From: Stictocephala bisonia
Taxonomy: Eukaryota; Arthropoda; Insecta; Hemiptera; Membracidae
Assembly (NCBI GenBank): GCA_035578905.1
Contig: JAQJVL010000523.1
Coordinates: forward strand, 546,180 to 610,179
Reading direction: 5' to 3'
Length of the DNA stretch: 64,000 nt
In this document: in pieces, positions 8,863 to 19,291 of the stretch
Position numbering within the stretch: the stretch's first letter is position 1
Layout: every line of letters begins with the position of its first letter
Position numbers and translations under genes: made by a program
The notes under the pieces: model-generated
What the model saw: only the letters and a program-made list of their open reading frames with translations
What the model was told of the DNA's origin: nothing
The model's database searches: none

Positions 8863-8942
8863 TGTATTAGATGGGTGCGGTTACCGTAGGAAGACGAAGT
8901 CAAGTGATGGGGTGGTGGCAGGTTTCTGTGAGGATGGCTGAT
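8863..8942 (-). other. Candidate leader exon 4 of the polymerase transcript
   Basis: The exon is bounded by a TTTGTTGCAG acceptor (8,943 upward) and a GTAAGC donor (8,857-8,862). It contains an in-frame TAA in at least one frame and no obvious long ORF, so I read it as 5' untranslated. The next acceptor is at 8,713 directly before the polymerase ATG. A GTAACC at 8,880-8,885 is an alternative donor. Confidence 0.45.
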
Positions 8943-9111
8943 CTGCAACAAATGAAACACAATATCGTAAAACTCTCAATATCTATCTACTCGGGTATGT
9001 ATAATACTAGAAATGCCTGTAGAAAATGTTTAGCAATATCTTGGTGAAGGTAAGATAGGTTGGGTTATGTCTCTAGAGAGTAAAATGAATTTATAGGTTA
9101 TGTATACTTAC

Positions 9112-9179
9112 AATACGGTTGCAATGGATGCGTTGTAAATAGCGGAGCTGCTAGATGTGTCTCGTTCAAAAGTCTGAGA
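9112..9179 (-). other. Candidate leader exon 3
   Basis: It is preceded by CCTCATTCAG and followed by the donor GTAAGT at 9,106-9,111. The exon and its flanking intron sequence are related to exon 2 (9,364-9,418), sharing the upstream GACCAAACCT and similar TACTACGT/AACAAAGTTC intron stretches. This suggests a tandem exon duplication. Confidence 0.45.
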
Positions 9180-9363
9180 CTGAATGAGGTTTGGTCTGAA
9201 ATCATCGTAATATATGGGTTAAAATACTACTACGTGAATCGAGATATTATTGCTATAATATATAATATGCTACTACGTTAATCAACAAAGTAACAAAGTT
9301 CCAACTATATTTTAGGTTATGTTAAACAAAGTGGGGTTATGTTTGATATTTATGAAGACTTAC

Positions 9364-9418
9364 TTGTAATAATAGTAGATGGAGGTAGCAGAGATGTTGT
9401 CAATTTGAATCTCGTAGA
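9364..9418 (-). other. Candidate leader exon 2
   Basis: It is preceded by ACCAAACCTTAGTCAG and followed by the donor GTAAGT at 9,358-9,363. It is paralogous to exon 3 by its flanks. Short length and no conserved ORF suggest a non-coding leader. Confidence 0.45.
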
Positions 9419-9843
9419 CTGACTAAGGTTTGGTCTGGAATCATCGAAATATATGGGTTAGTATACTACTACGTAAATCAATGTAGTGTTTTAATGGATA
9501 CTACGTAAATCAAAAGAGTAACAAAGTTCTAAGTATATAATAGGTCGTAAGTGAGGTTATGTTTGAATGATGTTTCCTAGTTGGATTTTAAACTAGATTT
9601 ATGGTAAAAAATAGGGTTTATATAGTATTCCTTGAACACATTCCATTACATCTTGACAGCGTAACGTAATGTTGGAGGTCTTGACTAGCACAATTGTATC
9701 ATAATAGGCTAAGCTTGTGAGTAAGTGATATGAGTTTTTAGTATTCTACATCTGACGTGACTTTGATAAGGAGAAATACTGTATACTATTAAATGTTGTA
9801 GTAACTAACTGTGGTTATTAGGTAGTTGTTTGTATGTACTTAC

Positions 9844-9928
9844 TCAAATTGAAGGTTCAAAGTTTCGCAGCAGAAGAGCGGTTTACAGGCAGGTAGATGC
9901 TTGATGGTCCACAGTTGGAAGGCACACT
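9844..9928 (-). other. Candidate first exon (5' UTR) of the left polymerase transcript
   Basis: It starts at the A of an initiator-like TCAGTGTG (9,923-9,930), 31 positions inclusive from the first T of the TATA box, and ends at a GTAAGT donor (9,838-9,843). No coding potential is evident. Confidence 0.5.
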
Positions 9929-9958
9929 GACAACCGTTGTGAGTGAGGGGTATTTATA
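9923..9958 (-). promoter_or_regulatory. TATA plus initiator core promoter
   Basis: On the minus strand TATAAATA (9,951-9,958) is followed by CCCCTCACTCACAACGG and then TCAGTGTG. The same core is found upstream of the 146-aa gene in the right copy (18,623-18,658). The distance from TATA to the initiator A is the textbook one. Confidence 0.75.
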
Positions 9959-10072
9959 CCAGGATCAGACGACCACGCCTGAGGTTAGGTAACCGCACCT
10001 GGCAAACCAGACAAGGTCTGGGAAAGGTTACCGCGTCCTGCAACGCCCAAGGTTGTTGTAGTTATACTGTTT

Positions 10073-10170
10073 GGAGGTCGGCGCGGTAATAACTTGTCTC
10101 GAGGCCGGACTGTCTGGAGGTCAGCGCGGTAAAAACTTGTTTTGAGGCCAGACTGTCCGAATGTCGGTTC
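10073..10170. repeat. 43-bp tandem repeat, two copies plus partial
   Basis: GGAGGTCGGCGCGGTAATAA and the following AACTTGT...GAGGCC...GACTGTC block begin at 10,073 and again at 10,116 with a few substitutions; a decayed third start follows at about 10,159. It lies 100-200 bp upstream of the TATA promoter, so an enhancer-type role is possible. Confidence 0.75.
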
Positions 10171-10199
10171 TGACTTGGTAGGATGTTAGTCGGATGGGC

Positions 10200-10350
10200 A
10201 CTGGAAGTGGAAACGGAAGTGGAACCGGAAATGAACCGGAAGTGGAACAGGAAGTCAACCGGAAGTCAACCGGAAGTACCCGGCGGGAAACGTGGGAGCC
10301 GCCATCTTGGATGACGTCATCAATCAGAGCTCGGGGTGGTCACGTGACTT
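10200..10350. promoter_or_regulatory. Dense transcription-factor site cluster (ETS, E2F, YY1, CRE, E-box-like)
   Basis: About ten GGAA cores occur between 10,203 and 10,274, several as full CCGGAAGT ETS sites. GGCGGGAAA (E2F-like), GCCGCCATCTTGG (YY1-like, 10,298-10,310), TGACGTCA (CRE, 10,312-10,319) and GTCACGTGAC (USF/E-box, 10,339-10,348) follow. The motifs are seen directly. That they regulate the minus-strand polymerase transcript starting near 9,928 is inferred. Confidence 0.65.
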
Positions 10351-10372
10351 CCCCCACCCAATCCCATAAGCG

Positions 10373-10478
10373 CCAATTAAAAACTCATTAAGGTCAATTA
10401 AAAACTCATTAAGGTCAATTAAAAACCAATTAAGGTCAATTAAAAACTCATTAAGGTTAATTAAAAACCAATTAAAAC
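10373..10478. repeat. 21-bp AT-rich tandem repeat, about five copies
   Basis: The unit AATTAAAAACTCATTAAGGTC is repeated, with some units reading ACCAATT in place of ACTCATT. It lies at the outer edge of the left Polinton copy, shortly before the satellite array begins. I could not find a matching inverted copy at the other end, so terminal-repeat status is unproven. Confidence 0.8.
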
Positions 10479-10544
10479 CCCCCACCCTCGACTCTTCATT
10501 TGACGAAAACTCTTCATGCGACGTTGTAGGATCGGCCTTTCCGT

Positions 10545-13500
10545 ACTACTCTCTTCTTCATCCAGTACTGGTTACATTGGAACGACTTAAAACTAATACT
10601 GGTAACCAAAAAACGGTTTGGAAATAATACTTCGTTACTATTGGTCACCAAGAACTACAAGGAACCTCTCGTTTATCACTACTGGTTACCAAAAACGTCT
10701 TGGAACCTCTCCTTCATCACTACTAGTTACTAAAAATGACTTGGAACCTCTCGTTCATCGCTACTGTTTACCAAAAATAACTTAGAACCTCTTCTTCATT
10801 AATACTAGTTACCAAAAACGCCTCGGAACCTCTCGTTCATCACTACGTGTTACCAAAATCAACTTGAAACCTCTCCTTCATCTTTACTGGTTACCAAATT
10901 CGACTTGGAACCTCTGCTTCATCACTACTGGTTACCACAAACAATTTGATTTCTCTCCTTCATCACCGATGGATACCAAAATGATTTGGTTCATCTACAT
11001 CATCAGTACTGGTTGAGAAATGTCAAGGCACCTTCAAGCTCTGTTACCAATCTTGATTTGGTTGCTCTCCTTTGTTTCAGGTTTAAAAAAATGATTTGGT
11101 TCCTCTCATTTCTTACTACTGGTTGAAAAAAACGTTAGGGCACAGGCAAGCTCTGTTACTAGTCTAGATTTGGTTGCTGTCCTTCGTTAACGGTTACCAA
11201 AAATTTTGTTCCCCTCCTTCATCACTACTGTAAACCAAAATTATTTGGTTCATCTCCATCATCAGTACTGGTTGAGAAATATCAAGGCACCTTAAAGTTT
11301 TACTATCAATCTTAATTTCGTTACTCTCCCTCGTAACTTTTTACCAAAAGTGATTTGGTTTTTCTCCTTCGTTACTACTGATTGAGAAATGACAGGGCAC
11401 AGGCAAGCTCTGTTAATATTTTTGATTTGGTTGCTCTCCTTCATCACTACTAAATACCAAATAAAATTTGGTTACTCTCCATCACTAATGGATACCAATA
11501 TAATTTGGTCATCTCCATTATCAGTACTAGCTATGATATGTTAGGACACCTCCAAGCTCTTAATGTGCTCCTAAATGTGAAAGTTCATTCTAATAACAGA
11601 GTTTAATTTGCTGTTCACACAAATAACCATATAACTAATTCTTTGTTTTTATTTTTATATAGACTTCACCTTGAATTGAAGTCAGATTATTTTTAATCAT
11701 TTTAAAAGCATTGGATACATTATCAAAAGAGTATATTCAGGACATACGTTATAACATTTTAACTAATAATAATGTGGCATTCTGGTATTTAATATATACC
11801 ATTAAAATTGATTATAAATAAATTAACAGTGCACTGTTGTGCTATTAGTTTTTATGTTGTTTTAGGAATTGGTTTTCCAAGCTGTTATCAGTCTTTATTT
11901 GCTTGCTTTCCTTAATTACTTGTTATCAAAAACTACTTGGAACCACTCCTTCATTACTACTGGGTACCAAGAACGACTTGTAACCACTCCTTCATTACTA
12001 CTAGTTACCAAAAACTATTTAGAACCTCTCATTCATCACAACAGGTTACTAAATACGACTTGGAACCTCTCATTTAACACTACTGGTATACAAAAACAAC
12101 TTGGAACCTCTCGTTCATCACTACTGGTTACCAAAAATGACATGGAACCTCTCCTTCATTACTACTGGTTACCAAAAACAACTTAAAACCTCTCCTTAAT
12201 CACTACTGCTTACTAAATGACTTGGAACCTCTCGTTCATCACCACTGGTTACCAAAAACGACTAGAAACTACTCGTTCATCACTACTGGTTACTAAAAAC
12301 GTCTTTGAAACTCTCCTTCATCTTTACTGGTTACCAAATTCGACTTGGCACTTCTCCTTCATCACTGCTGGTTACCAAAAACGACTTGAAACTAATCGTT
12401 CAACACTACTGGTTAAAAAAAACGACCTGGAACCTCTCCTTCATCACCACTGGTTACCAAAAACGACTTGAAACTACTCGTTCATCACTACTGGTTACTA
12501 AAAACGACTTCGAAACTCTCCTTCATCTTTACTGGTTACCAAATTCGACTGGCACTTCTCCTTCATCACTGCTGGTTACCATAAACGACTTGAAACCTCT
12601 CCTTTATCACTACTGGTTACCAAAAACGTCTTGGATCCTTTCCTTCATCACTACTGTATACCAAAAACGATTTGGAACCTCTCGTTCATCACTACGTGTT
12701 ACCAAAATCAACTTGAAATTTCTCTATCTTTACTGGTTACTAAATTCGACTTAGAACCTCTCCCTTATCATTATTGGTTACAAAAGTCGCCCTGGAACCT
12801 TTTCTTCATGCACTACTGGTTACATTGGAACGACTTGAAACTAATACTGGTAACCAAAAAAACGATTTTGAACTACTACTTCGTTACTATTGGTCACCAA
12901 AAACGACAAGGAACCTCACGTTCATCACTACTGGTTACCAAACTCGACTTAGAAACTCTCTTTCATAACTACTGGTTACTAAAAACTACTTGAAATCATT
13001 CCTTCATTGCTAATGGTTACCTAAAAACGACTTGGACCCACTACTTCGTTACTATTAGTCACCAAAAACGACAAGGAACCTCTCGTTCATCACTACTGGT
13101 TACCAAAAACGTCTTGGAACCTCTCCTTCATCACTACTTGTTACTAAAAATGACTTGGAACCTCTCGTTCATCGCTACTGTTTACCAAAAATAACTTAGA
13201 ACATCTTCTTCATTAATACTAGTTAACAAAAACGCCTCGGAACCTCTCGTTCATCACTACGTGTTACCAAAATCAACTTGAAACCTCTCCTTCATCTTTA
13301 CTGGTTACCAATTTCGACTTGGAACCTCTGCTTCATCACTACTGGTTACCACAAACAATTTGGTTTCTCTCCTTCATCACCGATGGATACCAAAATGATT
13401 TGGTTCATCTACATCATCAGTACTGGTTGAGAAATGTCAAGGCACCTTCAAGCTCTGTTACCAATCTTGATTTGGTTGCTCTCCTTTGTTTCAGGTTTAA

Positions 13501-14614
13501 AAAAATGATTTGGTTCCTCTCATTTCTTACTACTGGTTGAAAAAAACGTTAGGGCACAGGCAAGCTCTGTTACTAGTCTAGATTTGGTTGCTGTCCTTCG
13601 TTAACGGTTACCAAAAATTTTGTTCCCCTCCTTCATCACTACTGTAAACCAAAATTATTTGGTTCATCTCCATCATCAGTACTGGTTGAGAAATATCAAG
13701 GCACCTTAAAGTTTTACTATCAATCTTAATTTCGTTACTCTCCCTCGTAACTTTTTACCAAAAGTGATTTGGTTTTTCTCCTTCGTTACTACTGATTGAG
13801 AAATGACAGGGCACAGGCAAGCTCTGTTAATATTTTTGATTTGGTTGCTCTCCTTCATCACTACTAAATACCAAATAAAATTTGGTTACTCTCCTTCATC
13901 ACTAATGGATACCAATATAATTTGGTCATCTCCATTATCAGTACTAGCTATGATATGTTAGGACACCTCCAAGCTCTTAATGTGCTCCTAAATGTGAAAG
14001 TTCATTTTAATAACAAAGTTTAATTTGCTATTCACACTAATGACCATATAACTAATTCTTTGTTTTTATTTTTATATAGACTTCGCCTTGAGTTGGTCAG
14101 ATTATTTTTAATCATTTTAAAAGCATTGGATACATTATTAAAAGAGTATATTCAAGACATTCGTTATAACATTTTAACTAATAATAATGTGGCATTCTGG
14201 TATTTAATATATACCATTAAAATTGATTATAAATAAATTAACAGTGCACTGTTGTGCTATTAGTTTTTATGTTGTTTTAGGAATTGGTTTTCCAAGCTGT
14301 TATCAGTCTTTATTTGCTTGCTTTCCTTAATTACTTGTTATCAAAAACTACTTGGAACCACTCCTTCATTACTACTGGGTACCAAGAACGACTTCGAACC
14401 ACTCCTTCATTACTACTAGTTACCAAAAACGATTTAGGACCTCTCATTCATCACAACAGGTTACTAAATACGACTTGGAACCTCTCATTCAACACTACTG
14501 GTATACAAAAACAACTTGGAACCTCTCGTTCATCACTACTGGTTACCAAAAATGACTTGGAACCACTCCTTCATTACTACTGGTTACCAAAAACAACTGA
14601 AAACCTCTCCTTAA
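10545..14614. repeat. Higher-order satellite array, left block
   Basis: The consensus unit is 41 bp (TTCATCACTACTGGTTACC, then AAAAACGACTTGGAACCTCTCC), in many diverged variants arranged in a fixed order that repeats every 2,417 bp. The anchor TAATGTGCTC in the AT-rich spacer falls at 11,561 and 13,978. The block ends abruptly at CTCCTTAATCAC, where the right Polinton copy starts. Open frames on the plus strand (for example 11,869-12,186 and 12,217-12,471) are by-products of a stop-free unit and are not called as genes. Confidence 0.95.
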
Positions 14615-17600
14615 TCACCTCAAAAGCTGCACTGGGCCTACAACTCGGTAACCTCAACGTCCCTTCCCGGCTTGCGGAGTAATGATCACTCTCTCCCACC
14701 GCAGCCGGAACCTCAAGAAATCTAGCCCCGCTCACCTCAAGAGGAAAGCAGACGAGCCAGCCCCCTCCACTTCTAAGGCTGCTCGCTTCGAGACCGACCC
14801 CCAACCATCAACCAGCGATTCCATCATCAACAACGTGCGCTCTTCGATCGTGTCAGCATACAACACGGTCAAGGAGACAGTGGGACATCTCATCAGAGGA
14901 CATAAACAGTTGGAAATTATTGAAATCGAGAAGGCGTTCAAGGGACGAATGAAGACGTACTCAGTCGAGAACCATCCCAACATCAAGGACCCCGTCGGAT
15001 TTCTGAAGCAAGCTCGAGGCCTCGTTTGGGACAAGATCGAGGAGCACGTTAAAGAAAAAAATATCAAGACTAACCTCGTATTCCTCGTAAAATACAAAAA
15101 ACCGGTCGGAGATAAGGAAGAGGACAAAGAGATGAACTTCAAGACCAAGAACGCGGTCATCCTACCAGCCACTAAAATCGAGGACTATCTGGAGGACGCC
15201 GAGGGGAAGCTCTTAAAAGAAATGGATGAATTCTACGCCAAGGGATCCGGTTGGACTCTGGCTAAAATTATCGGCTTTGAGCTAGGAATCAATAGATACG
15301 ACCCCATCCACGCATCAACCTACATCGAGCTGCCAAAAAAGATTGTCGAAAAGAAGGCTGTTCTGAATATACAAAACACTGATCAGAAATGCTTCCTCTG
15401 GTTAGTGTTAGCGGCTCTCCATCCTGTCTCAAGGCAAGATCAGCCCCACCGCATCCACCACTATCTGCCATTTGAACACGAGCTGGATCAACATCTCCAA
15501 GGAATCAACTTTCCCGTCACCCTTGATAAAATGACGCTATTCGAGAAGAGGAGCGGATTTTCCATCAACGTCTACGCTTACGATGACAAGTGCATCGTAT
15601 ACCCGCTGCTGGTAACAAATGCAGAGAAACACACCTATATCGACCTACTATACATCAAAGACGGAGACAACACGCATTATTGTCTCATTAAAGACCTCAG
15701 CCGACTCGTTAGGTCCCAGACTACTAATCATCATGGTGGAACCTACATATGTCGTCGCTGCCTGCTACACTTTGGAACGCAAGACCTACTCAACCGTCAC
15801 AAGGAGGACTGCAACGAGCACGAAGCCGTCATGATTATCATGCCGCCGGAGGGAAGCACTATCAAGTTTGAAGAGGGGCAGAAGAAGATGCGAGTCCCGT
15901 TCGCAATGTACGCGGACTTTGAGTGCATGCTCACACCCATCGAGGAGAACGAGGATCGACTGTTTGGACCTAGGAGATGCTATACCGAGAAATACCAGAA
16001 GCATGAGGCCATAAGCTTCTGCTACTACACCGTTTATACCGATGGAGACTACGCCCACCCCGTCAGCTACTTTAGAGAGGATGCCGCCCAGGTCTTCGTA
16101 GAACGTCTACTAGATGAATCGAGGAAGATTCATCAACTCTACTCCACCGCTGCAGCCATCCCGATGCAGCTAACTGCGGACGACGAGCAGGAATTTGTCA
16201 CGGCTACCAACTCACATCTGCGAAAAGCCTTTCACCAACCCAGATGACTACAAGGTTTGTGATCACGATCACCTCACCGGAAAGTTTAGAGGCACCGCCC
16301 ACAACCTCTGCAACCTCAAGTTTCGGAAACCAAATTTTATACCCATCTTTATCCATAACTTGAGTGGGTACGACACCCATTTATTCATCAAAATGTTTGG
16401 GTTGAACGACGAGACCATCAGCGTCGTACCTAACAATGAAGAACGCTACATCTCGTACACCGTCGAGATTGAGGGTGGGGTGAAGCTGCGATTCCTCGAC
16501 TCGTGCCGGTTCATGGCTTCGAGTCTCGATAAATTGGTAAAGAACCTCGCTCCCGAACATTTCAAACACACCTCACAATTCTACTTTGGAGAGCAACTGC
16601 AGTTGCTTACAAAAAAGGGGATCTACCCCTACGACTTTATGGACTCCCTAGAAAAGTTCGAGTTGACATCTCTACCAGCAAAAGAATACTTTTACAACAA
16701 GTTAAATATGGCTGGAATCTCCGATCAAGACTACGAGCATGCATGGAAGATCTGGACTACATTCAACATCAAAAACATGCAGGAATATACGGAGCTCTAC
16801 AACAAGACAGATGTGCTTCTATTGGCCGACTTCATGGAGAACTTCCGAGACGTGTGCCTCCAGACTTATCAACTAGATCCAGCCTGGTATTTCACCGCAC
16901 CTGGACTCGTCTGGAGCGCCATGCTCAAGGTCACTAACATTGAGCTGGAGCTGCTCTCAGACTACAACTTGAGTCTGATGATTGGCAGAGGAATTCGAGG
17001 AGGAGTTTCCCAAGTCTCATGTCGCTACGCCAAGGCCAACAACCCGTACACCGAGGACTATGATGAGGAGAAACCTACCAGCTACCTCACCTACCTGGAC
17101 GCCAACAATTTATACGGGTGGGCGATGAGCCAGCACATGCCCTACGGCGGTTTCAAGTGGGTGGAGCCAATGGAGTTCGAGTGGGAGGGTAACGGGTACG
17201 GCTACATTGATATTATGGATGTAGCAGACGATGATGACATGGAATACATCTTGGAGGTGGACTTCGAGTACCCCAAAGAGCTCCACGACTCGCATTCCGA
17301 CCTCCCCCTCGCCCCAGAGCAACGTATACCGCCGGGGGCTAAGGAGAGCAAGCTGCTTCTTACCCTTCACGACAAGGAGAAATACGTAGTACACTACCGC
17401 AACTTGAAGCAGTACTTGTCGCTGGGGATGAAGCTGACGAAAGTGCATCGAGCCGTCTGCTTTAACCAAAGCAGATGGCTGAAGAAATACATAGACCTAA
17501 ATACCGATATGAGAACCCAGGCAAAAAACGATTTTGAGAAAGACTTCTTCAAACTGATGAACAATTCGGTGTTTGGGAAGACTATGGAGAACATCCGAAA

Positions 17601-18442
17601 CCGAGTCGACATTCGCCTGGCAACAAAGGAACGACAAGTTCAAAAGTGGCTGGCAAAACCAAACTTCAAAAGCAGAACCATCTTCACCGAGCAGCTAGCA
17701 GCAGTTCATATGTCCAAAACGAAATTGTTGTTTAATAAGGCTATCTACGTAGGAATGAGCATCCTTGATATATCCAAAACCCTAAAGTTCGACTTCCACT
17801 ACAACGTCATCAAGAGGAAATATAGAAACAAGGCTGAAATTCAGTACACCGACACCGACTCTCTGACATATCTTATCGAGACGGAACACTTTTACAAGGA
17901 TATGAAGCAAATGATAGACTTCTTCGACACAAGTGACTACCCTCAGCCGAATCGATACAACATCCCGAGCGTGAACAAAAAGGTGATTGGTAAGTTCAAG
18001 GATGAACTGAATGGTCGAGTGATGTATAGCATGTTGGGCTTCGCTCGAAGATGTATGTGAGTCGCTCAGAAAAAAGGACGACAAAGATGACGGGGAAATA
18101 AAAAAGAGCAAGGGTGTGAAGATGTGCGTAATAAAAAAAGATATTACCTTCCAAGATTATAAGGATTGTATGAAAGAATTCGCCAAAAAATACAGCACAC
18201 TGGACATAACACTTGGGGTGAAGGAAGATCACGGCTGTAAAGACTACCGCACTATGAACATGATCCGAAGTTTCAAGCACAATCTATATACCGTGGAACT
18301 CAACAAGATTGCCCTATCTGCTCACGATGATAAGAGATTTATCCTGGAAGGGGGCGTCAAGACCCTACCCTGGGGGCATTATTTAATCGATAAAGAAGTG
18401 ATGCTAGACCGAGCCGTCTTAGACGCGCTGATGGTAGATTAA
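14615..18442 (+). pseudogene. Protein-primed family B DNA polymerase, 5'-truncated and frameshifted
   Basis: Homology starts inside the first zinc finger (HLKSC), directly after satellite DNA. The second finger has an upstream stop and lost Cys/His residues. Further on are a C2H2-like finger (CRRCLLHF...HKEDC, about 15,749), exonuclease motifs MYADFEC (15,903), LSGYDTHLF (16,360) and YNKTDVLLLADF (16,798), and a Cys/His cluster CEKPF...CDHDHLTG...CN (16,215-16,313). Polymerase motif A is YLDANNLYGWAM (17,092), motif B region KLMNNSVFGKTMEN (17,551) and motif C YTDTDSLTYL (17,845). Frame breaks occur near 16,210 and at least twice between 18,020 and 18,090. The C-terminal part is open to 18,442. 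The family replicates linear genomes from a terminal protein. The catalytic motifs are intact, but the gene is not. Confidence 0.9.
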
Positions 18443-18452
18443 AAAGATGGAT

Positions 18453-18536
18453 GGGAGCACAAGAGTGCAGGAGGTAGCAATAAGAAGAAGGTCGGCTACC
18501 ACTTTCCGTAGCGGGGAGGGGCTGCGGAATCCCGTA
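18453..18536 (+). promoter_or_regulatory. Gene-boundary module, copy 1
   Basis: The module starts GGGAGCACAAGAGTGCAGG, passes through AAGGTCGGCTACCACTTTCC and GCGGGGAGGGGCTG, and ends GGAATCCCGTAAAAG. It follows the polymerase stop by about ten bases. GCAC-AAGA-GTGC can form a short hairpin. Unlike copies 2 and 3, no AATAAA follows immediately. Confidence 0.75.
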
Positions 18537-18558
18537 AAAGCAATGACCCGCAACGCCC

Positions 18559-18620
18559 AATAGACCTTCAAGAACCGGAAACGCCCAATCAACCTTCAAA
18601 AGCCGGCAATGCCCAGCCCA
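18559..18620 (+). repeat. Short upstream repeats (about 32 bp) before the 146-aa gene promoter
   Basis: AACGCCCAAT followed by an ACCTTCAA...CCGG block occurs twice, with a third decayed start near 18,607. CAACGCCCAA is also found in the upstream region of the left promoter near 10,040, which suggests a shared upstream element. Confidence 0.6.
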
Positions 18621-18622
18621 GG

Positions 18623-18658
18623 TATAAATACCCCTCACTTACAACGGTCGTCAGTGTG
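18623..18658 (+). promoter_or_regulatory. TATA plus initiator core promoter of the 146-aa gene
   Basis: TATAAATA (18,623-18,630) is followed by CCCCTCACTTACAACGG and then TCAGTGTG, the same core as at 9,923-9,958 on the other strand. The predicted start is about 26 bases before the ATG at 18,679. Confidence 0.75.
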
Positions 18659-18678
18659 TACTTGGATACTCTATCAAC

Positions 18679-19119
18679 ATGTACGGAGAATACAACGCTA
18701 CTACTGAACAAGCACCCATCCTGGACGGTGCCTGCAACCCAGTCGTCAAGCAAGATCCGTGGGAACTCTACAAGGATTTTATGTGGCTAGAACATGATAT
18801 TAGTAAAATATGGTATGCTCAACCACGTAACGAATTCGAATGTCAATGGTACGAAGAGGACATGAAGTTTATGCGTGAAGAAAACCCGATAATTAGGCTG
18901 CATTGGAAGTCGATAAGTTCTGAACAGGATTATCTTCAGGCATACCTTGACACTGTGGATTGGATGGACCTAAAGAATTTTGTACGTGGAATTTATTACA
19001 ACAGGGAATGTCGTAAGAGAAAACTTGCAGATGTAGAAATGGAAAAGCACATAGTGCAAGAAAAGAGACTACGGGAAAAATTTCATTCTCTAGTTTCCTT
19101 CACCTTTTATGAAAAATAG
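18679..19119 (+). CDS. Unknown Polinton accessory protein, 146 aa
   Basis: This is a complete frame from ATG at 18,679, just downstream of a strong TATA/initiator pair. The protein is rich in Trp, Tyr and acidic residues (DPWELYKDFMWLEHDISKIW), with a basic, charged C-terminal helix (RECRKRKLADVEMEK to RLREKF). I see no membrane segment or catalytic motif and do not recognise the family. It has its own promoter and is followed by gene-boundary module copy 2, so it appears to be a separate transcription unit between polymerase and integrase. The left copy has lost it. Confidence 0.6.
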   Translation: MYGEYNATTEQAPILDGACNPVVKQDPWELYKDFMWLEHDISKIWYAQPRNEFECQWYEEDMKFMREENPIIRLHWKSISSEQDYLQAYLDTVDWMDLKNFVRGIYYNRECRKRKLADVEMEKHIVQEKRLREKFHSLVSFTFYEK

Positions 19120-19134
19120 AAACAACTCACTTAA

Positions 19135-19234
19135 GGGAGCACAAGAGTGCAGGAGGTAGCAAATAGAAGAAGAAGGTCGGCTACCACTTTCCGCAGCGGG
19201 GAGGGGCTGTGGAATCCCTTAAAAACCAATAAAT
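19135..19234 (+). promoter_or_regulatory. Gene-boundary module, copy 2, with poly-A signal
   Basis: The core is the same as at 18,453, ending GGAATCCCTTAAAAACCAATAAAT. AATAAA lies about 100 bp after the 146-aa gene stop and about 60 bp before the integrase ATG, so the module probably holds the 3' end signal of one gene and the upstream region of the next. Confidence 0.75.
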
Positions 19235-19291
19235 ATTGTGGTTTACAAAAATCTTAATCAGTTATGAATTGGACACAATTCAATACAAATT

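Noticed and set aside
1..10490. Terminal inverted repeats of the left Polinton.
   Set aside because: I compared the edge sequences (1-330 and 10,370-10,490) by eye and found no convincing inverted match; the outer end may lie outside the window or be lost.
10545..14614. CRISPR-like appearance of short regular repeats.
   Set aside because: Units are contiguous tandem variants without unique spacers, in a eukaryotic setting.
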